DNA of 64,000 bases, taken from the NCBI GenBank assembly GCA_039591615.1, contig JBDHDH010000003.1:1-64000 (forward strand), written 5' to 3'. Source of the stretch: JBDHDH01 sp039591615 (lineage in GTDB: Bacteria; Gemmatimonadota; Gemmatimonadetes; Gemmatimonadales; GWC2-71-9). The translations under genes and the position numbers were made by a program. Below are positions 63,917 through 64,000 of the stretch, one piece after another (positions within the stretch are counted from its first letter, which is position 1; each line of letters opens with the position of its first letter). The notes under the pieces were generated by a model. It was not told the DNA's origin, searched no databases, and saw nothing but the letters and a program-made list of their open reading frames with translations.

Positions 63917-64000
63917 GCCTCACCGATTGTGCGACGCGCGCCTGGGAATCGGGCCGCCATTCGCGCGGGGGCCGACACGAGGATGGTTCGCACCAGCAGG
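63913..64000 (-). CDS. Probable ECF S component, C-terminal end only
   Basis: Only the last 28 codons and the stop lie in the window: the readable end is LLVRTILVSAPARMAARFPG and a few more residues. The stop overlaps the ecfT start (ATGA), so it is the upstream gene of the same unit. Its position makes an S component (substrate-binding membrane subunit) likely, but 28 residues cannot prove the family or show the substrate. Confidence 0.5.
   Translation of the reverse strand, partial: LLVRTILVSAPARMAARFPGARRTIGEA

Noticed and set aside
1..64000. CRISPR arrays, insertion sequences, prophage or integrase genes
   Set aside because: No regularly spaced repeats, transposase motifs or phage genes were seen on either strand.

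Overview
This window is a high-GC bacterial chromosome segment with mostly vegetative gene content. It looks diderm and aerobic. It carries many predicted lipoproteins and exported proteins, a UbiE/MenG-type quinone methyltransferase, cytochrome-oxidase assembly genes (SCO1 and CtaG types), a single-chain E2-E1 2-oxoglutarate dehydrogenase, a full Bat (aerotolerance) operon and type IV pseudopilin genes. That mix fits Gemmatimonadota best. The assignment is inferred from gene content and was not tested by phylogeny. I see no insertion sequence, prophage, integrase, CRISPR array or rRNA.

Left third (1-26.2 kb): a truncated Lhr-type helicase; a secreted EEP-family phosphatase/nuclease lipoprotein with a possible leaderless promoter; the quinone methyltransferase; a cold-shock protein; an aminotransferase-like protein with an altered active site; a broken enoyl-CoA hydratase; a DinB protein; the 2-oxoglutarate dehydrogenase; a dihaem cytochrome c; a histone-deacetylase-like protein with an unknown C-terminal half; and a kelch lipoprotein followed by YggT and YggU-type genes. 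The minus-strand Bat operon (MoxR, DUF58, BatD-like, BatA, BatB, BatC, BatD, BatE) closes this part.

Middle (26.2-43.5 kb): a tRNA-Val(CAC) with its own promoter and terminator; a one-carbon/methionine block (cobalamin-dependent MetH with a frameshift, a bifunctional homocysteine methyltransferase/MTHFR, and a separate MTHFR-like gene); flotillin with NfeD; and a second MoxR/DUF58 system (DUF58, MoxR, DUF4350, DUF4129, membrane protein) divergent from an RDD-SpoIIM fusion.

Right third (43.5-64 kb): a ferredoxin-reductase-like flavoprotein; five minor pseudopilins, the last two a tandem duplication; SCO1 and CtaG; a peptide-use group (PepD, OPT transporter, orphan PqqD-like protein); NDH-2 with a small membrane protein and a cupredoxin lipoprotein; an M42 peptidase; and a tightly overlapping minus-strand set encoding an ECF transporter (S partial, T, two ATPases) and two paralogous HEAT-repeat proteins.

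The most striking signal is in the ECF ATPases. One subunit has a ruined ABC signature. The other has lost its Walker A lysine, Q-loop glutamine and H-loop histidine. The losses are complementary, so one composite ATP site should be intact and the other dead. Two genes (metH and the enoyl-CoA hydratase) carry similar internal deletions with frameshifts, which may be real decay or an assembly artefact.
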